64,000 nt of DNA, taken from the NCBI GenBank assembly GCA_016744695.1, contig JADGDV010000003.1, forward strand, positions 1 to 64,000, read 5' to 3'. Shown here one piece after another: positions 1 through 9,048 of this stretch (positions are counted from its first letter, which is position 1; the number at the start of each line of letters is the position of its first letter). This stretch comes from Hahellaceae bacterium (GTDB lineage Bacteria; Pseudomonadota; Gammaproteobacteria; Pseudomonadales; Oleiphilaceae). A program made the translations under genes and the position numbers. The notes beneath the pieces were generated by a model. It did no database searches. It had not been told where the DNA came from and was given only the letters and a program-made list of their open reading frames with translations.

Positions 1-111
1 CTTAAATACGCAATCGATCTGCGGGTTAATCTTATGTTTCATGGGTTTATCGTCAAATAATGAAGACGATAAGTTTTGATCGAGATTAATGTAATCAGGG
101 GGTGTTTTCAT
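1..111 (-). CDS. Rpn-family (PD-(D/E)XK) nuclease/transposase-like protein, N-terminal fragment
   Basis: An open frame runs off the left edge from an ATG at 111, giving 37 codons. An AAGGA Shine-Dalgarno sits 8 bases upstream of the ATG. The segment KINPQIDCVFK matches, from memory, the opening of the Rpn / PDDEXK_2 recombination-promoting nuclease family, where a lysine-rich start precedes an NP-x-x-DCVFK motif. The catalytic residues would lie outside the window, so activity cannot be judged. A second in-frame Met (residue 24) just before the motif is an alternative start. These genes are scattered and often multicopy, which fits a variable region next to a truncated gene. Confidence 0.6.
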   Translation of the reverse strand, partial: MKTPPDYINLDQNLSSSLFDDKPMKHKINPQIDCVFK

Positions 112-218
112 ACAGGCATCCTTGTTTTATAAAAACTCAAGACTGTATATTAATACATACTGTTAGCTTATACAGCTTTTATTTCTATGGATATCTGTAA
201 AGTTGATGATAATGATTC

Positions 219-752
219 TCAGGTGTCACCGACCCCTTTAATTTTTAGAATCGCCCATCCATTTTTTTTGAGTATCCGAAAAAGCTCCCTCATCGCCAGC
301 ATATCGTCAGGAACGTGCTCCAATACATGATTACAACAGATGACATCAAATGATTTTTCAGGATATTGTATATCACAAATATCCATTTTAACCATGGCAT
401 GCGGATTAAGTAGATCCGCAGTCAAGTAATCACTAGCTAACTTATCCTTAAGCATTGATTCAAAACATTGCTCTGGTGCTACATGAAGCATTTTCTTTGG
501 TTTGCCATCAAACAAGTCAGATTTTTTATGCCAGAATAAGTATAAAAGACGATGACGTTCGAGAGCCCCACAGTGAACACATTGAGCATCCTCACGGGTG
601 ATTGCTCCAGATGGTCTGAAGCGACTTGATGACTTACTGCATACTGGGCAGTATCGACCTTTCCCATAGTACGGTACAGTCCGTATAAAACGCCTTGCAT
701 TCTGCAGGTGTGTTTTGACCGATTTAGACAAACAGGATTTAAGCACCCTCAT
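219..752 (-). pseudogene. 3'-truncated class I SAM methyltransferase with N-terminal zinc-ribbon-like cysteines
   Basis: A 177-residue frame with an AGGAAC ribosome site before its ATG. It has a CPVC...CVHC cysteine pair (about residues 36-61) followed by ALERHR, then a Rossmann-type methyltransferase part with CNHVLEH and ELFR (about residues 139-160). The full-length relative at 8296-9042 has the same layout (CSIC...CPVC, AERHR, CNHVLEH, ELFR) but continues about 75 residues past the point where this copy ends in KGVGDT and a stop. The missing part is the end of the fold, so this is probably a broken gene; a short active form cannot be excluded. The break coincides with a GGTGTCACCGACCCC sequence (219-233), which may mark an old insertion or deletion junction. 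Confidence 0.7.
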
Positions 753-1292
753 ATTAAGTTCCTTATGTACGGCTAACGCAAAACCACCTTACATAATAAA
801 CTCTATTACAGACGGTTTCAAAAAATATTTAATACATTCAAATAGTTAAACAACACCAACTGTCAAAGATATGAGGGCCATTTTTATTGAGCATATAACA
901 ATGTAGCCCCCCACAAGCTTTGCACCTGACGGAGAATACAGCAACAAACTCATCCCCCAAATTCAATTTCGATGATACTCTATCAAATAGCGAAGACTGG
1001 CAAGCAAAGCATTGCTTTTTGGAGATAAGTTCTCCTTTAATTCTGCACTACTTACACTCAGAGTTGAAGAAATATGTGATCGAATGGCTAGACAAGCTCA
1101 GAATGCGAATTAAGGATACCGGATCCTAAACCTTTATAGTTAGTAATATAATTCTCTGGTATCACCTGAGTTCTTTAATTGTTTAGATACCTACTACTAA
1201 TGACGGGGGGCGTCTAGTTAGTTAATTACATGTATCTCCTCTGCCCCACTATAAATCAAACAACATCAGTAATAACACGAAATACCCAGTCT
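753..1292. other. 540-base intergenic stretch with no convincing gene
   Basis: The stretch lies between two leftward methyltransferase genes. The only open frame of any size (920-1129, plus strand, TTG start, 69 codons) has no ribosome site and no family I recognise. The sequence is AT-rich with stop codons in all frames. It may hold the promoter of the truncated methyltransferase or decayed sequence; I see no clear structure. Confidence 0.5.
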
Positions 1293-2174
1293 TTACCTTA
1301 CCAGTTTAAGCAACCGCCTGAGCAAGTTAATAATCATATATCTAAATGTCCTGGGCGGAGTTATTTGCTCTTTAATTTCAGCGTCAATAATTTCCAGCAT
1401 TTCCAGGCGCGATTTAGTGATGCCTTTTCCATTTCGGCTCAATGTCATATAAAACTCGCAACCATCCGTTGAAAAAAAATCAACTTCCTGAAAGGGGATA
1501 AGCCCTAAAGAATAAAGGTCATGGATAATCAGTCTAAAAGAATGAGGTACAAAGCACCAAGCATGAATATCTAAATAGGTACTTTCTTTTTTTACCTCAT
1601 CCATTCTCTCCCTAGCAACTTTTAACGTATGCACAAAACTATACTTTCCAGAAGCACTAGAGTTCCAAGAGATGTTCCCTGCTTTTGAAACAACATTCAA
1701 GTAATACTCTGCAACAGCGCCGGGCGAATGAAGTTTACTTTTCTGGGAATAACTATCGATAATTCGAGAAATCCCAGTAACCGGACGATAGTGATCAAAA
1801 CAATATCTTTTATCTGGCACGACAAGAGATACAACTCCATCATCCTTCAAAATACTATCGCAATTATTTAAGAAGCCTATAAGGTCTGGAGTGTGCTCAA
1901 TCATATGAGAGGCAATAATCCAGTCATAATATTTTGGATTGTTAGTTAACTCTAGATAACTCTGCCCTTGCCATACAAAATCCACCTCCTCAACTTTATC
2001 AAGGTCCAAGCGATGGCCTTTATATTTCTCAAGTAACTGCTCTCGACTAGCATGATCAATTATATGAACATTGTAACCCTTTCTCTTCGGTGCTATTGGG
2101 TTGTGACATGGACCGATTTCAAGCCCTTTTCCACTTTTTGTTATATATTTTAGTATCTTATTTTTTCTGTTCAT
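1293..2174 (-). CDS. SAM-dependent methyltransferase of a glycan cluster
   Basis: A 293-residue class I methyltransferase. The SAM-binding glycine motif is LEIGPCHNP (about residues 18-26), followed by an acidic residue in IIDHAS. IIASHMIEHTPD (about residues 86-97) is the usual motif IV/post-II region, and the VPDKRYCFDHYRP segment is typical of methyltransferases found in O-antigen and capsule clusters. The C-terminal end is basic (LLRRLLKLVR) and could touch the membrane. Neighbours are a flippase and other sugar genes, so a sugar or lipid-linked glycan is the likely substrate. The acceptor is unknown. Confidence 0.75.
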   Translation of the reverse strand: MNRKNKILKYITKSGKGLEIGPCHNPIAPKRKGYNVHIIDHASREQLLEKYKGHRLDLDKVEEVDFVWQGQSYLELTNNPKYYDWIIASHMIEHTPDLIGFLNNCDSILKDDGVVSLVVPDKRYCFDHYRPVTGISRIIDSYSQKSKLHSPGAVAEYYLNVVSKAGNISWNSSASGKYSFVHTLKVARERMDEVKKESTYLDIHAWCFVPHSFRLIIHDLYSLGLIPFQEVDFFSTDGCEFYMTLSRNGKGITKSRLEMLEIIDAEIKEQITPPRTFRYMIINLLRRLLKLVR

Positions 2175-2471
2175 CTAGTTTCGTTCTGCAATATAATTGT
2201 TTCTAGTGAGAATAATTTTTACCACTCTAAAATCAATAAGTATAAAGTTAGGCTTTAACTAAAATTTTTTACCCCCAAAAAAAGAAAAGAATAGCAATAT
2301 ATACCATCACCCCAATGAATACCTGATTCAAAATAAAGTCCATATACCCATTAAAAAAGAAAGACAACCTATTCTAACAACGAAGCGATATAGAACAAGA
2401 TTACTACATGGGTTAAATATTTCCTATTAAGCATCACCAAGACTTACCCTGTTAGTAATTTGTGCTTCCCC

Positions 2472-3920
2472 CTAACGTTTTAATAACAATTGTAACTGCT
2501 CTTTCACAAATGCCTTCCTGAAATAAAGATAAAGACCGACATAAATAACACCACCACCTAGCACCTGGGTAGCCAATTGCAAAGGTGCCGGTAACGCCGA
2601 CAAAACTGGTGCGATAACTACAACCCCCCCTACCATCGGTAAAGCAAAGGATATAGGTATAATAATTGTTTTAATATACTCAAAAAAACAATCTCCAATA
2701 AGCCTTCTAACTACGACATAATACCAAACAAACAGCAGAAATATTTGCAGCCCCAACAAAATCCACGCCACCCCTTGAAGCGCTCCAATTTTAGCACCAA
2801 TAATTACAGCTAATGGAATAAATGCAAACAACATCAAGTTCCAGTAAAACGCCATATCAGCTCTTCCACAGGCTAAAACTAGACTTCCGCCAGCATTCCC
2901 TGTAGACCGAATCAATGCAAATAAACTAAGCACTTGCACTAAAGGCACAATAGGTAACCATTGATCTCCCAATAACATAGGAATTAACAACGGTGAAACA
3001 GCCGAAACCCCAATCAGAACAGGGGCATTAATACTAGTCAAAAGAGTTAATATTCTAAAATACCCAAGTTTAAGCAGCCCTGTATCGGATCGAACCTTGA
3101 CTAAAATAGGAAAGGCAACACTCGTCAGCACTGGATTAATCCTAGAAATTGGCTGCAACACTAAATTAAAAGCCATATTATAGTAACCCAGAGCCTGAGA
3201 GCCCAATAACACACCAATAGATAACTGATCAATGCGGGTATTAAAGTAGTTCAACGCATTGGAGCCCATCAAGTGAAAACCAAACGACAGATAAGGCTTA
3301 ATCGCGATATAATCAAAACAAAATTTTGGCAGCATATTGCACTTCCAACCTAAAAAAACATACGATAAAGTCACAATAGAGACTTGGACCAACTGGCCCC
3401 ACACTAAAGACCAAACACCGTAGCTCTGCCAAGCCAGTACAACAGTCAACAGCATACCTGTTAGCGCAGAAAAGATATCAACCACAGCAAGTGGTTTAAA
3501 ATAAAGTCGCTTTTGCAACAAAGACTTGAACTGTGTTCCCCATGGGGATATAAGGAACACCATTGCAACCCAAGGCAGTAAACTCTCCAACTCAGGAGTA
3601 GAATAGAAAGCAGCGATCAAAGGGTTCGCCAACAATAAAGCGAGATATAGTAATCCGCTCAACATAATATTTAACCAATAGAGACTGGATAACTCAATAT
3701 GCGTTGGGTCTGGCTGCTGAATAATGGCTTCATTCAGCCCCATTTGACTAAGCATTTCAACGAACCCTGTTACCACAAGCATCATAGCTATCAGACCAAA
3801 CACCTCTGGTCCCAAAATACGCCCCAACACTACTAAACGTATCATCTGGATAACCGTAACCAACACCATAGAAAACGAAGTCCAGCGAATACCTCTTACT
3901 GCAGCTTGTAAAATTGGCAC
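2472..3920 (-). CDS. Wzx/MOP-superfamily polysaccharide flippase (lipopolysaccharide biosynthesis protein)
   Basis: A 482-residue, very hydrophobic protein with about 12-14 predicted membrane segments. The N-terminus (RGIRWTSFSMV...RLVVLGRILGPEVFGL) is typical of WzxC-like members of the MOP exporter superfamily, which flip undecaprenyl-linked oligosaccharides across the inner membrane. It starts at a GTG immediately after the stop of the upstream methyltransferase (TAGGTG), with AGGAAG about 6 bases before it, so the two are translated together. It would be the export step for the glycan built by the surrounding transferases. No polymerase was seen in the window. Confidence 0.88.
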   Translation of the reverse strand: MPILQAAVRGIRWTSFSMVLVTVIQMIRLVVLGRILGPEVFGLIAMMLVVTGFVEMLSQMGLNEAIIQQPDPTHIELSSLYWLNIMLSGLLYLALLLANPLIAAFYSTPELESLLPWVAMVFLISPWGTQFKSLLQKRLYFKPLAVVDIFSALTGMLLTVVLAWQSYGVWSLVWGQLVQVSIVTLSYVFLGWKCNMLPKFCFDYIAIKPYLSFGFHLMGSNALNYFNTRIDQLSIGVLLGSQALGYYNMAFNLVLQPISRINPVLTSVAFPILVKVRSDTGLLKLGYFRILTLLTSINAPVLIGVSAVSPLLIPMLLGDQWLPIVPLVQVLSLFALIRSTGNAGGSLVLACGRADMAFYWNLMLFAFIPLAVIIGAKIGALQGVAWILLGLQIFLLFVWYYVVVRRLIGDCFFEYIKTIIIPISFALPMVGGVVVIAPVLSALPAPLQLATQVLGGGVIYVGLYLYFRKAFVKEQLQLLLKR

Positions 3921-4580
3921 CTATATCTTCCTAACCACAACCATATACATCCAAGTCCACTGCGTGCTTTTATCTATACGATCAAGAACATAGCTTACAC
4001 ATTGAATGGCCAAGCCTAATACAGGAATGACTGGAATATATCGTAATGGGCCACGGTTAAATCTATAGATATTATAAATAAACATTTGGCCAAAGGTCAC
4101 CCAAAACCCAGAAAGAGGTTTTATCTCTAGCACCTCAAAACCAGATTTTTCAAAAAGGTATTTTAGACCGTACTTAGTATAACGATAAAAATCCCTTGGC
4201 TCTTCATGTAGGTGCCATATAAACGGAACACTGTAGATTGCACAGCCCCCAGACCTCAAAACACGATGACATTCACGTATCGCTTGTCCGGGTTCTTCTA
4301 GATGTTCCAGGACAGCGGTACAAATTGCCGAGTCAAAGGTCTCATCATCCACAGGTATATCATATGCCGTTCCAAAAACATCAATCTCAGACTTATCATG
4401 ATCAGTAGCCTCATGATCCACTCCGACATGAACATCAATAAATGAAGATAGTACTTTCTTGTATGGCTTGGACCCGCATCCAATATCGATCAACCGCCCC
4501 GAAAAATAACTTTCAGAAAAATCTAAAAGATGTTTGTCATGAATATGGTTTACTAAAATATTTTTTAGTTCTTTTGCCAT
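3921..4580 (-). CDS. class I SAM-dependent methyltransferase
   Basis: A 219-residue Methyltransf_11-type protein. SAM-binding motif LIDIGCGSKPYKKVL lies at about residues 31-45, the ribose-contacting acidic region is VGVDHE, and motif IV/V is ICTAVLEHLEEP (about residues 86-97) with ECHRVLRSGG after it. The C-terminal third carries hydrophobic stretches (PLRYIPVIPVLGLAIQCV) that may associate with the membrane. It abuts the flippase gene with no gap, so the pair is one transcriptional unit. The substrate is unknown; a sugar or a lipid-linked intermediate is likely from context. Confidence 0.78.
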   Translation of the reverse strand: MAKELKNILVNHIHDKHLLDFSESYFSGRLIDIGCGSKPYKKVLSSFIDVHVGVDHEATDHDKSEIDVFGTAYDIPVDDETFDSAICTAVLEHLEEPGQAIRECHRVLRSGGCAIYSVPFIWHLHEEPRDFYRYTKYGLKYLFEKSGFEVLEIKPLSGFWVTFGQMFIYNIYRFNRGPLRYIPVIPVLGLAIQCVSYVLDRIDKSTQWTWMYMVVVRKI

Positions 4581-4697
4581 TTAGTTCACTCTAGTATTTC
4601 GTGTGTAATGGACCGCTAGTGTGCGTTAACAGCCGAATTTCGGCAGTTGATACGGCTTAATGTTACAAAACAAATAATTTATCTTAAAAATCAAATA

Positions 4698-5528
4698 TTA
4701 GTTCAGTACAGGAAGGAACTTAGCGTCAGGCAAAAGAAAGCGTATCAGTTTATATTCCATTTCACTTCCTTGTTTGGTATATGTTCGATCCGCAACATTG
4801 AAGACAATAACGTCACTGATCACCTCAGGCTGACCTACAACCCTTACATACTGATCTAGGCCTTGAATATCATATACACAACTAAACTCTGCTAACCTTT
4901 TTTGCATATATGCTTTTCTTTCCTCTATAGAAGTAACCTTAAATTGAGGACCAATTTTACTGGTTAAGTCTTCTGCGGGCACACCAGCATAACAATGATT
5001 CTCTTTCATATCTTTAGTAATAACGGAGCCAAGCATAGCAATACTTTTAGGTTGAATATTTACAGGGGATACGAGGCAATGACCAACTAACCAAGAGTCA
5101 TCACCTATAACCAAAGGTTGAGTTCCGTGAAAGCGTGCCCCATACATCACATCACCGAAAGCGATATGTGTCCAGAGTTGACTACCAGCGCCAACCCCCA
5201 CATTATTACCAATAGTGGTTTGCCCTTGCGAATCAATTATAGCCCCCAAACCAAGCCAAAAATTATGTCCAATTCTCAGCTCTCCAGGTCCAGGAAAGAA
5301 ACAGTTAGAATAAATGGTACCGTAATCGCCAATCTCTAAAACATCACAATCAAATGTAATATTACTGTGAAAAATTACTCCGTCACCGATTCGAACACGC
5401 TTACAATTGAAAACGACATTCTTGCCAAAAGTCACATTTTTTCCAATTTTCACGTCTGGGGACGCGAAGTGGGGATTATCAAAAATATACCGTTTTATAC
5501 TCTTGAAATAATTAATTAGTCTCAGCAT
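4698..5528 (-). CDS. left-handed beta-helix (hexapeptide-repeat) acyltransferase
   Basis: A 276-residue protein dominated by hexapeptide repeats, e.g. IGKNVTFGKNVVF, IGDGVIF, IGDYGTI, IGNNVGVGAG, spanning about residues 28-190. It ends its helix with GSVITKDMKENHCYAGVPAE, the classic exit motif of LbetaH O- or N-acetyltransferases. About 75 residues follow with no family I recognise, longer than the usual tail. I chose the second Met (5528) because GAGG lies 6 bases upstream; an ATG at 5540 would add four residues. Near the DegT aminotransferase, it may acylate an amino sugar, but the sugar and acyl donor are not shown by sequence. Confidence 0.82.
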   Translation of the reverse strand: MLRLINYFKSIKRYIFDNPHFASPDVKIGKNVTFGKNVVFNCKRVRIGDGVIFHSNITFDCDVLEIGDYGTIYSNCFFPGPGELRIGHNFWLGLGAIIDSQGQTTIGNNVGVGAGSQLWTHIAFGDVMYGARFHGTQPLVIGDDSWLVGHCLVSPVNIQPKSIAMLGSVITKDMKENHCYAGVPAEDLTSKIGPQFKVTSIEERKAYMQKRLAEFSCVYDIQGLDQYVRVVGQPEVISDVIVFNVADRTYTKQGSEMEYKLIRFLLPDAKFLPVLN

Positions 5529-5677
5529 TAATAACCTCATTTAATAAGCATAATAAGTTTTGTATTAACATATTTAATTCGAGAAATTACCTTTACCACA
5601 CACTCATACAGGATAGCTTGACTGAAACCGGTAAACTTACAGTTTAACCGATAGGGAATACTAGGCAAAAGGCCTTC

Positions 5678-6826
5678 TTACAATAAAATATCCTTTACAG
5701 TATCGATAACCCTCGTAACAGCAGCCTGATCCAAAGCCGCCGAAATCGGTAAACTTACAGTCTCACGCCCAACCTTCATAGCATTTGGATAATCTTCAGG
5801 CTTCCACCCAAAACGACTTTGATAAAACGGGTGCTCGGGAATACTTAGATAGTGCACACCAACACCAATTTTTGACTGAGTCATTTTGTTTAAAAATTCA
5901 TCGCGACTTAGACCCACCTGACCTTCATTCACCTGAATGGTATATAAATGATATGCATGAACTGAGTCATTTTCAATGGGGAAAGGAAGACCTATCGATA
6001 ACTCAGAAAATGCATCATTGTATTGTTCCCATATCAATTTTCGTTTTTCCCAGTACGCTCCTACCCGTCTTAATTGATGAATTCCAATGGCTGCCTGCAT
6101 ATCAGTCATATTGTATTTAAACCCACACTCGACTACTTGGTAATGCTTATAACCCTCGTCACCAAATCGGTGCCAAGCATCCTTACTCATACCATGAAGT
6201 GCTTGCTGTTTAACTCGTGCAATATCTTTCGCTGACTTCGCAATAACCATTCCGCCTTCGCCAGTGACAATATTTTTGGTCACATAAAAGCTAAAGCAAC
6301 CAAAGTCTCCAAAGGTGCCGACAGGCCTTCCTTTATAAGTAGTTTCAATTGCATGAGCGCAGTCTTCTATTACTTTTAGGTCGTACTGCTGAGCTATCGC
6401 CATCAGGTCATCCATATTGCACGAACGACCTGCAAAGTGAACGGGTAGAAGAGCTTTAGTTTTTGATGTTATTTTTTCAATCACACGCTCTGGGTTAATA
6501 TTCATCGTTCCCACATCAACATCAGCTAATACCGGTGTTGCACCAGCATGAATGATTGCATTAACGGTTGCACAAAAGGTTAGCGGCGTGGTTATTACTT
6601 CATCTCCAGGGCCAATACCTGCGACAAGCAAACTTAGGTGTAAAGCAGCAGTACATGAATTAACCGCAGCGGCATGGTTCACATTTTTGTAGTGAGCAAA
6701 ATCACGCTCAAATTGCGCGACCTTTGGCCCAGTCCCTAACCATCCACTTTCTAAACATTTAACGACTTCTTCGATCTCGTCTCGCTCTATTGCTGGAGCC
6801 CCAAAGACTAAGAAACTGTCATCCAT
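5678..6826 (-). CDS. DegT/DnrJ/EryC1/StrS-family aminotransferase (sugar aminotransferase)
   Basis: A 382-residue PLP enzyme. Asp155 in EDCAHA binds the pyridine nitrogen, and Lys184 in YVTKNIVTGEGG is the expected Schiff-base lysine. The N-terminal SGWLGTGP and the C-terminal HAYHLYTIQV segment are family hallmarks. Members transfer an amino group from glutamate to a nucleotide-linked keto-sugar. A GGGAG site 7 bases before the ATG supports the start. The dehydratase that would supply a keto-sugar is not in the window. With the acyltransferase next door, it suggests an N-acylated amino-deoxy sugar. The 234 bases upstream separate it from a divergent glycosyltransferase and probably hold both promoters. 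Confidence 0.88.
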   Translation of the reverse strand: MDDSFLVFGAPAIERDEIEEVVKCLESGWLGTGPKVAQFERDFAHYKNVNHAAAVNSCTAALHLSLLVAGIGPGDEVITTPLTFCATVNAIIHAGATPVLADVDVGTMNINPERVIEKITSKTKALLPVHFAGRSCNMDDLMAIAQQYDLKVIEDCAHAIETTYKGRPVGTFGDFGCFSFYVTKNIVTGEGGMVIAKSAKDIARVKQQALHGMSKDAWHRFGDEGYKHYQVVECGFKYNMTDMQAAIGIHQLRRVGAYWEKRKLIWEQYNDAFSELSIGLPFPIENDSVHAYHLYTIQVNEGQVGLSRDEFLNKMTQSKIGVGVHYLSIPEHPFYQSRFGWKPEDYPNAMKVGRETVSLPISAALDQAAVTRVIDTVKDILL

Positions 6827-7060
6827 CCAACATCTCCCGTAGAATAATCATTACGACTTTCAATTAGTATTTATTTGATAGTTAGTTACAATCAATACTA
6901 GCGGTATTTTTTATACACGGCTAACAATTTTAATAAAATTAAGCTGCACAAATATTATAAAACTAAAACATACACGTTAACTGCATAACTAATTGAAAAT
7001 TCATGACATATAAGTCAACAATATAACAATTATATATTCCTACCAAACAGGTTTAGCCAA

Positions 7061-8233
7061 GTGAGTAAACTACAGATCATTCATAGCTACCCCATTTGGA
7101 TCCCACAAACCCAGACGTGGATGTACAACCAACTACGCTTTCTGCCAAAAAATAAAGTTGAGGCTTATGTCGTTTGTGAGAAAACAGAAAACTTAGATCA
7201 ATTTCCAACCCCCAACCTGTACAGCCTTGATCAGACCTCGCTATTCCACCAACTTTGGGAGCACCTGTTACGTAAATATAAAATAAGGAATCACCTAGGT
7301 TATTTAACACAGATTATTAATAAAAAAAATGCACATATTCTCCATTCCCACTTTGGAAATATAGGCTGGTCTAATATGAGGGCTACTCATTCACTAAACA
7401 CTAAGCATGTTGTCACATTTTATGGCCTAGATGTAAATATGCTCCCGCAATCTAACGCCATTTGGTACAAGCGTTATAAAGACCTATTCTCTCAAGCTGA
7501 CTTGTTTTTATGCGAAGGCCCTTACATGGCAAAGTCAATAAATAATCTCGGTTGCCCTAATCATAAAATAAAAGTCCATCATCTAGGCATAGAAATCGGC
7601 AATATAAAATTTGCACCTAGACATTGGTCTTCTAATGAGCCACTGAGAATTTTAATTGCAGGTAGTTTTAGAGAAAAGAAAGGGATTACATATGCCCTCA
7701 AAGCGCTTGAAGAAATACGCAAAACGTTACCAATAGAGATCACAATCATAGGTGATGCCAATAACTCTAAAAGTGATCAGCTAGAAAAGCAGCGGATACT
7801 GAAAACTATTGATGAGATGAAATTACCTAATCACATCAAATTAATGGGGTACCAACCATATGATGTACTATTTAAAGAAGCCTATAAACATCATATTTTT
7901 TTATCCCCGAGCGTAACAGCTAAAGATGGAGATACAGAAGGTGGAGCTCCTGTCTCAATCATTGAAATGATGGCTACAGGAATGATTGTTATTAGTACCA
8001 AACACTGTGACATACCTAACTTGATATCCAATGGCAATACAGGACTATTAGCTGAAGAAAGAGATGTAGCAGGTCTCGTCAAAAAAATTAATTGGGCAAT
8101 AGCCAATCCTGATAAATGGTTAAATATGCAAGAAAATGCAAGAAAATACGTTGAGAATAATTTCGATGCACTGGCACAAGGAGAAAAGTTAGCTCAAATT
8201 TATCAAGATCTATGCAATGATAATATAAACTAA
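7061..8233 (+). CDS. GT4-family glycosyltransferase
   Basis: A 390-residue GT-B fold enzyme. The N-terminal half has HSHFGN near residue 96 and the C-terminal domain has LRILIAGSFREKKGI (donor-domain entry) and the EGGAPVSIIEMMATG motif with the E-x7-E spacing of GT4 retaining transferases (about residues 293-307). It starts at a GTG because no ATG lies near, and the ribosome site is weak. It is the first gene of a rightward run (7061-10953) diverging from the aminotransferase. Substrates cannot be read from sequence. Confidence 0.85.
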   Translation: MSKLQIIHSYPIWIPQTQTWMYNQLRFLPKNKVEAYVVCEKTENLDQFPTPNLYSLDQTSLFHQLWEHLLRKYKIRNHLGYLTQIINKKNAHILHSHFGNIGWSNMRATHSLNTKHVVTFYGLDVNMLPQSNAIWYKRYKDLFSQADLFLCEGPYMAKSINNLGCPNHKIKVHHLGIEIGNIKFAPRHWSSNEPLRILIAGSFREKKGITYALKALEEIRKTLPIEITIIGDANNSKSDQLEKQRILKTIDEMKLPNHIKLMGYQPYDVLFKEAYKHHIFLSPSVTAKDGDTEGGAPVSIIEMMATGMIVISTKHCDIPNLISNGNTGLLAEERDVAGLVKKINWAIANPDKWLNMQENARKYVENNFDALAQGEKLAQIYQDLCNDNIN

Positions 8234-8295
8234 CGATATCCGTTCAAGCTTACAGTACTACTTTGTTCTCAGATGCTGATATTTAAGGTAATAAG

Positions 8296-9042
8296 ATGTA
8301 TTCACCTAAAGTAATTTTTACAAGAATAAAAAAATATTTTCGAACGATCCTGCGAAAAAACCGATTTAAGGGGGAACGTTTTTACTGCTCTATTTGTAAT
8401 TACAAATTTCGTGAATTCCTCCCTTTTGGCTCACCAAAAAGAGCAAATGCAATGTGCCCTGTATGTGGCTCTGCAGAAAGACACAGACTACTTTGGTCAA
8501 CACTGACTGAGTCATGGAGAAATGGAAGTCTTCCGACAGGAGGCTACTTACTTCATGTAGCACCCGAACCCATGCTTGCAGAAAAATTTAAACGTCTTTA
8601 TTCGTACTTATCTGTAGATATGGAAGAAGGTGTAGCAATGCAAGCCATGGATATCACAAACATCCCAATTGATAATGATACGTACGACACGATTATCTGC
8701 AATCACGTGTTAGAACATATTCCTAATGATATAAAGGCACTAAAAGAACTATTCCGCGTAATGAAGCCTGGCGGATGGGGAAGCATACAAGTACCAATCA
8801 AGGGAGACCGAACAGATGAGGACCTAAGCATTACCGATCCAGAGGAAAGAACTAAACGCTATGGGCAGTCGGATCATGTTCGCCAATATGGTAAAGATTT
8901 TAACAATAGACTTCAGTTAGCAGGTTTTACCGTTTCAGTCATTCCTAAAGAGACTTTGTTTGACAATGACTTTTTGAAGCAGTTGTCTGTTGAAGTTGAA
9001 AAAGACATAATTCTTGTTCGAAAACCGACAACTACAACGTAG
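8296..9042 (+). CDS. class I SAM methyltransferase with N-terminal zinc-ribbon-like cysteines
   Basis: A 248-residue protein with CSIC (about residue 32) and CPVC (about residue 54) ahead of SAERHR, then a methyltransferase core with LLHVAPEP, CNHVLEHIPND and ELFRVMKPGGW. The C-terminal portion (SITDPEER...SDHVRQYG) is the part missing from its truncated paralogue at 219-752. The four cysteines probably bind a metal. AAGG about 8 bases before the ATG supports the start. It sits between glycosyltransferases, which suggests glycan modification; the acceptor is unknown. Confidence 0.8.
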   Translation: MYSPKVIFTRIKKYFRTILRKNRFKGERFYCSICNYKFREFLPFGSPKRANAMCPVCGSAERHRLLWSTLTESWRNGSLPTGGYLLHVAPEPMLAEKFKRLYSYLSVDMEEGVAMQAMDITNIPIDNDTYDTIICNHVLEHIPNDIKALKELFRVMKPGGWGSIQVPIKGDRTDEDLSITDPEERTKRYGQSDHVRQYGKDFNNRLQLAGFTVSVIPKETLFDNDFLKQLSVEVEKDIILVRKPTTTT

Positions 9043-9048
9043 AAAATA

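Noticed and set aside
920-1129. 69-codon open frame on the plus strand between two methyltransferase genes
   Set aside because: TTG start, no ribosome site, no recognisable motif, AT-rich non-coding surroundings.
4632-4644. Short palindrome gccgaatttcggc near 4632 as a terminator
   Set aside because: Only six base pairs, no T run on either strand; too weak to call.
5118-5339. Open frames opposite the acyltransferase, and many similar antisense frames through the housekeeping genes
   Set aside because: Shadows of the conserved genes on the other strand, without ribosome sites or recognisable motifs.
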